Source: Alphaproteobacteria bacterium
Lineage (GTDB): Bacteria; Pseudomonadota; Alphaproteobacteria; Micavibrionales; Micavibrionaceae
DNA: 64,000 nt
Assembly (NCBI GenBank): GCA_021775965.1
Contig: JAJFGV010000109.1
Location: forward strand, 1-64,000
Direction of reading: 5' to 3'
The notes under the pieces were generated by a model. That model was not told the DNA's origin and searched no databases. It was given only the letters and a program-made list of their open reading frames with translations. Position 1 is the first letter of the stretch. Every line of letters starts with the position of its first letter. This document shows positions 9,152-16,618 of the stretch, one piece after another. Made by a program: the position numbers and the translations under genes.

Positions 9152-9157
9152 CTTTTC
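9128..9157 (+). terminator. Strong hairpin followed by a T-rich tract
   Basis: GTCACCAAGA, loop GCAA, TCTTGGTGAC: a perfect 10-bp stem, then CTTTTCATTT. It lies only 26 bases before the next gene start, so it may end the candidate RNA upstream or attenuate the gene at 9184. Confidence 0.5.
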
Positions 9158-9183
9158 ATTTAAAACCGAAGGGAGTGAGTAAT

Positions 9184-9870
9184 ATGATTGAAAAGTTTTG
9201 GATTTTGGTTGCCTGGGTTGTTGGCGTTTTTATTTTTCTTGTAGCGTTAATAACTCTGATTGCATCATATGATGATCCAGCTGCATCGTGGATATCTGTA
9301 ATTTTTATTGTTTTAAGTTTTTATATTATCCCAAAAACACGAAAGTTATTTCCTCAAATTTTTACAAGAGAGAAACATAATGCAACCTTGAAGAACGTGA
9401 GTATCTCAGCATGCAAAACTTGCGGGGATACAGTTTCTAAAACAGCTTCTACCTGTCCTCATTGTGGGCAACGCAGTCCTTATAAAAAACCCTCTTCTAA
9501 TATCGTCGCCAGATCTCTTATTATATATGCAGTCGTTAGCGCTATTTTGGTTTTTGGTTTCAAGACTACACCAGTATCTACAACCAGTATTAATTCCAGC
9601 ACGTCTGCGTCATCATCTAACAGCTATGAACTATCTGCGCGAAATGATTGCGAAGACATGATTAAACTGTCTGCAAACAATCCTTCCACGTTAAAAATTC
9701 ATAGTATTCTAGGCTATGCCTCTAAAAAACTTCCTGATCAATCCTGGGCTATTACACAAGAATTCTCTGCAAAAAATTCTTTTGGCCTAGAAAAGAAAAT
9801 GGTTGCATATTGCAAAGCGTCATCTAAAGGGGAATTAGAAAATATTAATATTGTGGAACGGGACTACTGA
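9184..9870 (+). CDS. Membrane protein with a cytosolic zinc ribbon, function unknown
   Basis: I use the ATG at 9184, because GGGAG lies 8 bases before it; an in-frame GTG at 9175 is too close to that site. The ~228-residue protein has two N-terminal membrane helices, then a C-x2-C-x10-C-x2-C zinc ribbon (CKTCGD ... CPHCGQ), a third membrane helix, a Ser/Thr-rich linker and a C-terminal domain of ~85 residues. Zinc ribbons followed by a membrane helix and an extracytoplasmic tail occur in many uncharacterised bacterial proteins. It lies between the NACHT operon (divergent) and the integrase-side genes (convergent), and it is AT-rich like the rest of the island. Role unknown; as a neighbour of a defence-like operon it could be cargo or an accessory membrane component. 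Confidence 0.65.
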   Translation: MIEKFWILVAWVVGVFIFLVALITLIASYDDPAASWISVIFIVLSFYIIPKTRKLFPQIFTREKHNATLKNVSISACKTCGDTVSKTASTCPHCGQRSPYKKPSSNIVARSLIIYAVVSAILVFGFKTTPVSTTSINSSTSASSSNSYELSARNDCEDMIKLSANNPSTLKIHSILGYASKKLPDQSWAITQEFSAKNSFGLEKKMVAYCKASSKGELENINIVERDY

Positions 9871-9888
9871 AAAGAGGGGGGGTATCTT

Positions 9889-10017
9889 TTGTCGTCATTG
9901 TCCCTTGCGCGCATGGATGTAAATACACACTCTTAAATTTTCTTTAGTTTATTTCTATTCGTCCAGATAAAAAGTTCTAGTTACGCATATCGCGCGCGCA
10001 AGGGACAATGACGACAA
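9889..10017. repeat. 24-bp perfect inverted repeat around an 81-bp AT-rich spacer
   Basis: Arms 9889-9912 and 9994-10017 are perfect reverse complements, containing GTCGTCATTG, TCCCTTGCGCGC and their complements. The 81-bp centre is AT-rich. The repeat sits between the convergent zinc-ribbon and DUF3987 genes. It may be a large bidirectional terminator, a replication or excision site of the element, or the remains of a small insertion. The loop is longer than in typical terminators. Confidence 0.75.
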
Positions 10018-10068
10018 CATACGATTAATCTCATATCAAATGGGGTGTTTGCGCTCGCAAAGCATAGA

Positions 10069-11529
10069 TTATTTCCGATGAAAACATTCTTGCATAACTT
10101 TACGTGCCCCTTCTCGCCGTATTCTTTCGCGTTCACCTCGCTGTGAATACAGATGATGCACGTAAGGATTCACGATAAAGATAGGATCACTGCTAGCGCG
10201 TGGCCCCTGCTCTTCAGCAAGCCAGTTGAAAGCTACCAATTGTTGCAAAACTGGCAAAACATCTGGCTTACTAATTTTTCGCATAGCACGAGTGCCTCGC
10301 TGCACATCACGCACCGTAACCTTCTCAAGGCGATGGGCAAGAACATGTGCGGCTACAGCCTTTATTCGGTCATAATCGTCACTATATCCCAAGCTGCTAT
10401 AAAAGCATGCAACATGGGGAACAAGAAAATTTTTCATGAATTTATCAACACGTTCCGCTGTCTCATATGTGACTATACTTGGTAAAAGTATTTGACCGCA
10501 ATTTTCTATGGCATGCCATAGAACGCAAAGGCGTGCAAATAATCCATCGAATTTACCAATATGCGATGCAAACTGAGGCGAAATAATCTCTGCTGACATA
10601 AGCCTATTATTTTCTTTTTCCCGTACTTGCCTCAAGATTTGAGCATCTTCATCAAAACGAAGGGGGCCATCCTGCACAACAACATTGACTAGTGTTTGTA
10701 TTGTAAAATCGTAAGTACCCTGCACATCTGGTATCGGTCTATCCATTCCTGTGCCGCACGGATGAAGCATAATCGGGATCATTCTCTGTATGAGACCATC
10801 ATCTACAGCCTCTGTTGCAATTTTACGTAAGGGTCCCGGTTGTATGCCGCCCAAAAGCGAAATAGATAAGTTTTCAATCAATGCATCGCCGCGACCTACA
10901 CGATTAAGAGAAAACTCTCCACCATTATATGCTCGTAACCAGAAAGCTCTGTCTGCAGCCGCCCCTTTTGCCGACCCATATTTTTCCATCATGCCAAACC
11001 AACCCGACAACTCGTCTTGTGCGCAGAGGATTCCGTTCAAGCTCCCCTTTAATACTTCTTGGGCTGCTTCAACAGTTGTATCCTCAATACGCAAGCGACG
11101 CTGCAATGGTTCAGGGGCATGCAATCGCTCTTCTTTCTTCAAGGCAGCCCAAGCCTTATGTTGTTCTTGCCATTGCCTAAATAGAGAACTATCCATTCGC
11201 GCTAAAGGGCTAATTGCTGAAGAAATAATAGGACTCTTTTTTGATGAAGGCGGCCCAATCAACATCGTCCAAAGTCGCGCTGATTCCAACCACCCAGCAT
11301 TGTGCTTTTTTACCTGAATTTTTATTCGATCAGGAATAGCAGCACTCATCACTGTAAGAGCAGACATGGCTATGCCGGATGCTGGTGCTCCCATGTGATA
11401 AGCCATCGTTACAGCATAATTTTCAACTATCTTGGGCAAGACATCTAAAGGGAATGGGGGCGGGCCAACGGTATCCCACAGGTCAATAGGATGATTTTCA
11501 GGGGCGAGGAGAGGGGGTTGCGGAGGCAT
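10069..11529 (-). CDS. DUF3987-family protein of an integrative element
   Basis: The 486-residue protein matches the DUF3987 type found in phages, plasmids and integrative elements, often in place of or next to a primase/helicase. The N-terminus is Pro-rich (PPQPPLLAPENHP). A Walker-A-like LIGPPSSKKSP lies near residue 91, followed by the characteristic EDTTVEAAQEVL and LCAQDELSGWFGMMEKY segments and the LLGGIQPGPL segment. The family is probably an ATPase linked to element replication or mobilisation (partly inference). The ATG follows the alpA-like stop by 2 bases, with AGGGG inside the upstream gene, so the two are coupled. It is the last gene of the integrase-side operon. Confidence 0.75.
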   Translation of the reverse strand: MPPQPPLLAPENHPIDLWDTVGPPPFPLDVLPKIVENYAVTMAYHMGAPASGIAMSALTVMSAAIPDRIKIQVKKHNAGWLESARLWTMLIGPPSSKKSPIISSAISPLARMDSSLFRQWQEQHKAWAALKKEERLHAPEPLQRRLRIEDTTVEAAQEVLKGSLNGILCAQDELSGWFGMMEKYGSAKGAAADRAFWLRAYNGGEFSLNRVGRGDALIENLSISLLGGIQPGPLRKIATEAVDDGLIQRMIPIMLHPCGTGMDRPIPDVQGTYDFTIQTLVNVVVQDGPLRFDEDAQILRQVREKENNRLMSAEIISPQFASHIGKFDGLFARLCVLWHAIENCGQILLPSIVTYETAERVDKFMKNFLVPHVACFYSSLGYSDDYDRIKAVAAHVLAHRLEKVTVRDVQRGTRAMRKISKPDVLPVLQQLVAFNWLAEEQGPRASSDPIFIVNPYVHHLYSQRGERERIRREGARKVMQECFHRK

Positions 11530-11531
11530 GA

Positions 11532-11723
11532 CTAAGCCCCTGTATTTTTAGAAGCATAGGATTGAAGATTGCTTAAAAATGTATCGAGATCATCTTTAAG
11601 GATGATTGTCCGTTTGCCGATCTTATGTGCTTTTAATTCTCCAGAATTTATAAGCTGATAAAGCTTAGTTCTACCCAGTCCAGTCGCAGCGCAGGCTTCT
11701 TCAACAGATAATGATAATTGCAT
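11532..11723 (-). CDS. AlpA/excisionase-like helix-turn-helix protein
   Basis: This is a 63-residue winged-helix protein: SVEEACAATGLGRTKLYQLI, then GELKAHKIGKRTIILKDDLDTFL, the standard layout of MerR-like helix-turn-helix DNA-binding proteins (excisionase family). I chose the ATG at 11723 because AAGGAG lies 7 bases upstream; an ATG five codons earlier lacks such a site. Next to a tyrosine integrase these proteins act as excisionase or AlpA-type activator of the integrase (established for P4-like elements). It is directly followed by the DUF3987 gene. Confidence 0.8.
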   Translation of the reverse strand: MQLSLSVEEACAATGLGRTKLYQLINSGELKAHKIGKRTIILKDDLDTFLSNLQSYASKNTGA

Positions 11724-11819
11724 TTGTATCTCCTTCAATTATTTAAAAACAGTGGTGAATCACCGAATGCTTTAGAAGATACTTGGTTAGTTTATTATCA
11801 GCACGGATGGCTCTGCAGT

Positions 11820-12350
11820 TTATTTATCCGCTTTCCTTCTGGCCCTTGTTTTATATCGATCGAGAGCATGTTCTCTTGTTGACCAATCACGAAAATATCG
11901 CGCCAGAGTTTCTGGTTCTATTTCGGTATTGTTTTGTTCATTCAAAGCCATTTCTGCGACTTTTATTTTAGAAATTTTTTTGTCTTCGACAAGAATGGAA
12001 GCCATTGTGTTGAGCAATTCATTTCTTTCTATCTCTTTCTTATATTGCTCCGCAGAGTTTCCTTTTTTAGGCTTTGAGCGCAATCCAAAAGCAGAATCAA
12101 GGCTAAGTGATGTTCCTTTAATGTAGTTTTCAAAGTTACAGGAAATCCAAGATAATGTTTCATCATCTGGAAGTCTTCCATTTTTTATGCATTTTATAAA
12201 ATGGTTTATTTTTTGAACGTTTTGACTGTCTTTAATATAGGAATGATAAACGAAAGGACGTTGTACAAAGGTTTTTTGCTGTGAGCTAAGGTGTGTTTCC
12301 CATTCTTCTTGAGAGCCTGTAAACCAATCTGGCCTTTTATTAGTATCCAT
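11820..12350 (-). CDS. Hypothetical element protein, 176 aa
   Basis: The start is 2 bases after the integrase stop, with AAGG of the integrase 3' end placed 8 bases before the ATG, so it is co-translated with the integrase. It is a soluble, charged, helical protein starting with DTNKRPDWFTGSQEEWETHL and ending in a basic tail (DRYKTRARRKADK). The central part has a helix-turn-helix-like stretch (KISKIKVAEMALNEQNNTEIEPETLARYF), so DNA binding is possible. No family recognised. Confidence 0.65.
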   Translation of the reverse strand: MDTNKRPDWFTGSQEEWETHLSSQQKTFVQRPFVYHSYIKDSQNVQKINHFIKCIKNGRLPDDETLSWISCNFENYIKGTSLSLDSAFGLRSKPKKGNSAEQYKKEIERNELLNTMASILVEDKKISKIKVAEMALNEQNNTEIEPETLARYFRDWSTREHALDRYKTRARRKADK

Positions 12351-12352
12351 CT

Positions 12353-13573
12353 TTATGCCTTAGCTAAATTGATCTTGACCACTTCACCGTGATTGGCTAG
12401 TTGATCCAAATAATCAGACCAGTCCTGCATCATAATTTTACGCTCGTCCAGAAACATGGCGCGATCATAGGCTTTATTTACATCACCTTTCTTACTATGT
12501 GCGAGCTGACGATCCGGCACTTCAAAGCGATAGCCCAGTTTTTCCATGATCGTGCTCATGGCCAGTGAACGAAATCCATGACCGGTCATTTTGCCACCAT
12601 AGCCCATACGCCGCAGGGCCATCAGGATTGTGTTATTGCTCATATGGCTGCTTGGGTTGTCTCGGCTTGGAAACACATAGGTCTTATTGCCATGAGCTTC
12701 GCGGATCTCTTCTAAAATTTTAATGGCCTGATCAGACAACGGAACAAGGTGGTCTTTCTTCATCTTCATGCGAGATGCGGGAATGAGCCAAATCTTTTCA
12801 TCGAAATCAATTTCGCGCCATTCGGCCTTAATCATCTCTCTAGTGCGCACAAAAGTGAGCATCATAAATTGGACGGCTAAATGCGTAAGGGGCATAAGGC
12901 GGGCTTTATTTGAGTAAAGTGCCCCCAAAAACTCTGGTAGCTCTTTGTGATCGAGGGCTGCAAAGTGTGACTTGGGCTTTGGCTTGATTAAACCTTTCAA
13001 TGGTTCAGCAGCGTTCATATCGGCCCTACCGGTAATAATGGCGTACTGAAAAATATGTTTGCTCATCTGTATGACACGTTTAGCCAGTTCATTGGCTCCG
13101 CGTTCTTGTATGGCTTTTGCCATGTCCAAGAGCATCTTCGGGGTGATGTCTTTAATGGGAATGTCTCCGACAGTTGGAAACACATCTTTTTCCAGCCGGT
13201 TGATGATATTTTGGGCGTGATCAGGCTTCCAGCCGTCCTTATTATGCTCATACCACTCTCTGGCGATTTTCTCGAAGGTATTACCGGCCTCCTGCATGGC
13301 CTCAGTTTTCTGCCGTTTCTTGATGTATGAGGGGTCTTTGTTCTCGGCGATGAGCTTTCTGGCCTTGTCGCGCTTCTCTCTGGCCTCTTTGAGGGACACT
13401 TCAGGGTAAACACCAAAGGCCAGGCGTTTCTCCTTACCGAAATGCCTGTATTTCATGCGCCAGTACTTGCGACCAGTGGGCGTGACCTCAAGGTACAGAC
13501 CCTGTCCATCTGACAGTTTCCGGGCTTTTGCCGCAGGCTTGGTGTTTTTACAACTCATTTCGGTGAGTTTCAT
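12353..13573 (-). CDS. int: Tyrosine recombinase, P4-type integrase
   Basis: Numbered from the ATG at 13573, the protein has 406 residues. Residues 1-~90 form the DUF4102-type arm-binding domain (LSDGQGLYLEV, RLAFGVYPEVSLKEAR), ~95-190 the SAM-like core-binding domain, and ~205-390 the catalytic domain. The catalytic set is visible: Arg243 in VRTRE, Lys near 273, His332 and Arg335 in HGFR, His359 in QLAH and Tyr369 in AYDR. GGAG lies 10 bases before this ATG; the 40-codon upstream extension overlaps the arm-like repeat and is unlikely to be coding. The gene is transcribed away from tRNA-Glu, whose 3' end is the usual target of this family. All catalytic residues are present, so it may be functional. 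Confidence 0.93.
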   Translation of the reverse strand: MKLTEMSCKNTKPAAKARKLSDGQGLYLEVTPTGRKYWRMKYRHFGKEKRLAFGVYPEVSLKEAREKRDKARKLIAENKDPSYIKKRQKTEAMQEAGNTFEKIAREWYEHNKDGWKPDHAQNIINRLEKDVFPTVGDIPIKDITPKMLLDMAKAIQERGANELAKRVIQMSKHIFQYAIITGRADMNAAEPLKGLIKPKPKSHFAALDHKELPEFLGALYSNKARLMPLTHLAVQFMMLTFVRTREMIKAEWREIDFDEKIWLIPASRMKMKKDHLVPLSDQAIKILEEIREAHGNKTYVFPSRDNPSSHMSNNTILMALRRMGYGGKMTGHGFRSLAMSTIMEKLGYRFEVPDRQLAHSKKGDVNKAYDRAMFLDERKIMMQDWSDYLDQLANHGEVVKINLAKA

Positions 13574-13598
13574 CTGGGGGCATCTCCGAATTCGACTT

Positions 13599-13632
13599 TC
13601 AAATATGCCCCCACTGGTGCCCCCAATTTTTG
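13599..13632 (+). repeat. Right copy of the 34-bp imperfect repeat, probable integrase arm/att region
   Basis: It matches 3372-3405 at 28 of 34 positions. It lies between the integrase start codon and tRNA-Glu and includes the doubled TGCCCCCA/GTGCCCCC motif often found beside P4-type integrase genes. Confidence 0.55.
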
Positions 13633-13749
13633 AGGATCTAGGCGAAGACATGCGAACATGAGGAATCATATACGAATTCTGTAACCCTTGCAAACAAAGG
13701 GCTTTGCGGCCGCAAATGAACGTGAGTGAATGTGTACGAAGAGATAAAA

Positions 13750-13825
13750 TGGCGTCCCGTACGGGATTCGAACCCGTGTTGCCGCCGTGAAAGGGCGGTG
13801 TCCTAGGCCTCTAGACGAACGGGAC
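13750..13825 (-). tRNA. tRNA-Glu(TTC)
   Basis: Full cloverleaf on the minus strand: acceptor GTCCCGT pairs with ACGGGAC, discriminator G, encoded CCA, anticodon loop CTTTCAC with anticodon TTC, and a T-arm with GGTTCGAATCC. Its 3' end faces the integrase and is the probable attachment site of the island. Confidence 0.96.
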
Positions 13826-14221
13826 GCAAGAGATATGCCTTTAAAAGACAAAGCTTTATAATGTTTTATAGGCCTTTAAGGCAAGTGTTTCTTTTATAAG
13901 ACGCGGTTTTTTGTAATAAGGCTATAATAATGCTGAGAGGAACTATTCAAAGTTGGCTGGTATTAAAAAAGTCACTCAGTTGGCCAATTTAACGCAGCCC
14001 AAATCCCTATATTTGGAACGGATCGTAGCGTTTTATACGATAGGGTATTGCGCGACACTATACTAGACATAATTAATTTGTAAGGCGGAGTGATCTCTGG
14101 GATACTCCCAGCCAAAATGGGGGCAAAAAGATGCAAGCCTATGAAAATCAATTTGACTTAACCCATTGATATAATTATCTTCCGTTATTATGGTTGTTCA
14201 TGGAAATCCCATAGGAGGGGT
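13826..14221. other. Gene-free stretch between tRNA-Glu and a tRNA fragment
   Basis: No credible reading frame is seen. Near 14115-14135 there is an ATGGGGGCAAAAAGATGC motif of the integrase-arm kind, and a GGGATACTCCC inverted repeat just before it. The rest is AT-rich. It is best read as decayed mobile-element DNA plus the tRNA-Glu promoter region. Confidence 0.35.
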
Positions 14222-14265
14222 TTTGTAATCATCAGGTCCCGGGTTCGCTCCTGGTTGCGGCACCA
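14222..14265 (+). pseudogene. 3' fragment of a tRNA (Thr-type anticodon loop), copy 1
   Basis: This contains an anticodon-loop-like TTTGTAA (TGT), variable region, T-arm and acceptor 3' side ending GCGGCACCA, but no 5' half. It matches copy 2 at 16020-16064 except for one missing base in the T-loop (TTCGCT instead of TTCGACT). Such 3' fragments are what integrases leave at element ends. Confidence 0.7.
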
Positions 14266-14425
14266 CTCCCACCAAGGCTTACAGGCCTTTCCTCTTTTTT
14301 TACAGACAGGCAATGGTGCAAATATAGGGTCCGCTGACCTGAATTAACTCTTAGTACGGCAATCGCAGTCTTGTGTGTAGTTTTTCAAGAATGTCTTTAG
14401 GTTCGGTTTGTCTTTTAGAAAAAAG

Positions 14426-14677
14426 GGTGCCGCCTCACTTGAGGAACAAAACGTAGCCTCAAAAGAAATAGCCTCCGGTGCCGGAAAGGCTTCTGATGGA
14501 ACAACTTTTGTAGCTGGTAACGTAAAAGCTATTAGCCAAAGCATTGGCTAGGTCGATGAAGCCGCACAGCAAGTTTTAAGCGTTACCGGGGAACTTTTTG
14601 ATCAGGCCACACAAAAAGTTCAAGCTTTATTAGTCAAAATGGGTGTGTTTATGGAGGAGCTCAAGAAAATTGCTTAG
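14426..14677 (+). pseudogene. C-terminal relic of a methyl-accepting chemotaxis protein
   Basis: The plus strand reads GAASLEEQNVASKEIASGAG, then a segment with AISQSIG, an in-frame TAG at 14549-14551, and DEAAQQVLSVTGELFDQ ... ELKKIA, stop at 14675. This is the typical end of a chemoreceptor signalling domain (EEQ...A..EI, then A..VL..A.EL). There is no start, sensor region or HAMP part. It overlaps the moeB stop by 4 bases on the opposite strand. A dead fragment, probably carried in or trimmed during element turnover. Confidence 0.75.
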
Positions 14678-15747
14678 GCGCAGGTGCACCAGGCTTCATA
14701 ACCACCTGCCATGTTACTGATGTTGAGATATCCGTGCTCTTTAAGAAGTTGTGCCGCTTGCTGCCCGCGTTTACCTTTTTGACAATATAGAATAATCTTG
14801 CAATCTGTTGGCAGATCAGGGGTATACCCCTGCATAAGACGGGATAAGGCAATGTGCTGTGCGCCTTTGATATGTTCTGCATCCCATTCCTCAGTTTCAC
14901 GCACATCGATTAATAATGCGGTTTTATTTGAGCGGGCTTGTTGAGCCGTGATTTCCGGGATGGCGCCGCAAACCGGCGACGAGTATTGCAGGGCGATGTC
15001 CTCTTTTGCTTTTGAACAAACCGGGCAGTCAGGGTTTTTAGGGAGAGAGAGCAACCGACTTTCCATGCTGTGCATGTCTACAGCCCAGAGTTTACCCGAG
15101 AGAGGCTGAAGACTTTCATGGCTGACGATAATCTTTATGGCCTCCATTGCCTGCGCCGTACCGATCATACCTGCGACGGCCCCAATAACGCCCGCTTCGG
15201 CACAATTGGGAACATGCCCTTTAGGAGCTTCCGGGAACAGGCAGCGGTAACACGGACCGCCTTCATAATTGAAAACAGCAAGCTGTCCGTCAAAACCGAG
15301 GATAGAGCCATAGATAAAAGGCTTTCCTGCTTTAATCGCCGCATCGTTAATCAGGAATTTGGACACAAAATTATCCGTGCCATCGATAATGATATCGTAA
15401 TTATCAAACAGGGTTTGCGCATTCTGATCGGTGAGTTCTTCCGGGTAAGTCTGAATATCGACTTCTGGATTAAGTGCACTCAAACGTTCTTTGGCCGCTT
15501 CGGCCTTATTTTGACCAATTTGATCTACGGTAAAAAGTACCTGGCGCTGCAGGTTCGTTTCATCGACTGTATCGAAGTCAATAATGCCAATGCGGCCCAC
15601 GCCTGCGGCGGTCAAATAAAGCAAAGACGGACAACCCAGCCCGCCTGCGCCGACGCACAGGACAGATGCACCGGAAATTCTCTCCTGCCCTTTCTTGCCG
15701 ATTTCCGGCAATACAATCTGGCGCTCGTAGCGACGTTCTTTGTTCAT
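14674..15747 (-). CDS. moeB: MoeB/ThiF-like adenylyltransferase fused to a rhodanese domain
   Basis: The 357-residue protein has an E1-like N-terminal domain (to ~245) and a C-terminal rhodanese domain (~265-357). Nucleotide-binding GAGGLGCP lies near 32-39, IIDGTDNF in the middle, and the E1-type cysteine region at VPNCAEAGVIG. Zinc cysteine pairs are CYRC and CPVC. The rhodanese loop is YCQKGKRG with the active Cys. Proteins of this MoeZ/MoeB-rhodanese type adenylate the C-terminal Gly-Gly of a ubiquitin-like sulfur carrier (MoaD or ThiS) and supply sulfur for molybdopterin or thiamine (established). No sulfur-carrier gene is nearby. It stands alone between two tRNA fragments. Whether it serves Mo cofactor, thiamine or tRNA thiolation cannot be told. 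Confidence 0.85.
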   Translation of the reverse strand: MNKERRYERQIVLPEIGKKGQERISGASVLCVGAGGLGCPSLLYLTAAGVGRIGIIDFDTVDETNLQRQVLFTVDQIGQNKAEAAKERLSALNPEVDIQTYPEELTDQNAQTLFDNYDIIIDGTDNFVSKFLINDAAIKAGKPFIYGSILGFDGQLAVFNYEGGPCYRCLFPEAPKGHVPNCAEAGVIGAVAGMIGTAQAMEAIKIIVSHESLQPLSGKLWAVDMHSMESRLLSLPKNPDCPVCSKAKEDIALQYSSPVCGAIPEITAQQARSNKTALLIDVRETEEWDAEHIKGAQHIALSRLMQGYTPDLPTDCKIILYCQKGKRGQQAAQLLKEHGYLNISNMAGGYEAWCTCA

Positions 15748-16019
15748 GCCTTGTATATTAAGGTTTATGAGTAATTTTGACAGGGGCTTTTTTGGCTCAA
15801 AAAGCTATATTTTTGTGGAAAGTGGCAGGGTCTACCCATTAACACAGTTGGGCAGATAGCCTTTAAAGACAAATGGTGCAAATTTGGTGCAATTCATTCG
15901 GAATAACAACAAAGCTCACCGAATGCAGGGGATAGCTGCCGACAATTAACTTACTGGTACAATTACCTTTATCAGTCGGTTTGATTCCGCTCTGATCTTG
16001 TTTTGTCAGAAGAATACAC
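15748..16019. other. Gene-free stretch with arm-site-like repeats
   Basis: Apart from the moeB promoter region no gene is seen. At 15872-15893 a doubled GGTGCAAAT/GGTGCAA motif resembles integrase arm sites; AATGGTGCAAAT also occurs at ~14312, just after tRNA fragment copy 1. Confidence 0.35.
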
Positions 16020-16064
16020 TTTGTAATCATCAGGTCCCGGGTTCGACTCCTGGTTGCGGCACCA
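16020..16064 (+). pseudogene. 3' fragment of a tRNA (Thr-type anticodon loop), copy 2
   Basis: A 45-base direct repeat of copy 1, with intact T-arm (CCGGG / CCTGG around TTCGACT) and GCGGCACCA end. No matching 5' GCCGCAA acceptor strand exists upstream, so it is not a working tRNA. Together with copy 1 it brackets the moeB segment. Confidence 0.7.
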
Positions 16065-16198
16065 TCTTTTTCTAAAAACCCTAGAAATTAGCGCTTTTCA
16101 GAGTATCGAAAGATGGTCCCTGTATAGATAGAGCTGCGCTTTATTATTTTCCTTAATAAAAATACAACCCTCTGTTGTTAGGACAAGGGCAAAATGTT

Positions 16199-16477
16199 AT
16201 GTTATTTGTCATGAGAAACGCATTGTTTTTGATATCTGCACTTGCTCTTTTTGTAACCGGCTTCGTTTCACTGGTGGATGCACATGTTGATGGTCAGGGT
16301 TTCGGGCTGCACATTGAATCCACTCAGGATATTGGTGAAGAAAAAGACAGTGACGAGGCTAATGCTTTTTACGATGTTCCCAGCTTTTCGGTAGATGATA
16401 GTGAGATGTCTGCTTTGGCTTCAGAAACCCCTGTGTCCTTTTTCGATTATATTCAGAAACGTCCGCCCCGAATTTGA
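16199..16477 (+). CDS. Small membrane-anchored or secreted hypothetical protein
   Basis: I start it at the ATG at 16199 (92 residues), after AAGGGC; an upstream TTG at 16175 and a later ATG at 16211 are alternatives. The N-terminus has a hydrophobic helix (NALFLISALALFVTGFVSLV) that may be a signal peptide or anchor. The rest is acidic (DIGEEKDSDEANAFY) and ends basic (QKRPPRI). No family is recognised. It lies 140 bases upstream of nhaD in the same direction. Confidence 0.5.
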   Translation: MLFVMRNALFLISALALFVTGFVSLVDAHVDGQGFGLHIESTQDIGEEKDSDEANAFYDVPSFSVDDSEMSALASETPVSFFDYIQKRPPRI

Positions 16478-16618
16478 TTTTCAGGGATGATGTGCGCCTT
16501 GATTCAGGCAAGCTACGCCGGGACTCATTTTTCAACACAGCATCATAGAAGCCGTAACGCTTTCGCGGTTTTTTAATTTATGGCGTAACAAAACTTTAAA
16601 GAAAGAACGGTAAGCGAC

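Noticed and set aside
13574-13693. 40-residue N-terminal extension of the integrase
   Set aside because: It overlaps the arm-like repeat, lacks a ribosome site, and homologous integrases begin near the chosen ATG.
16020-16064. A working tRNA-Thr gene
   Set aside because: The 5' half and the partner strand of the acceptor stem are missing; the same holds for 14222-14265.
16478-16618. Sodium or lithium riboswitch before nhaD
   Set aside because: Only a weak CCG/CGG hairpin with T-run is visible and no known consensus could be matched by eye.
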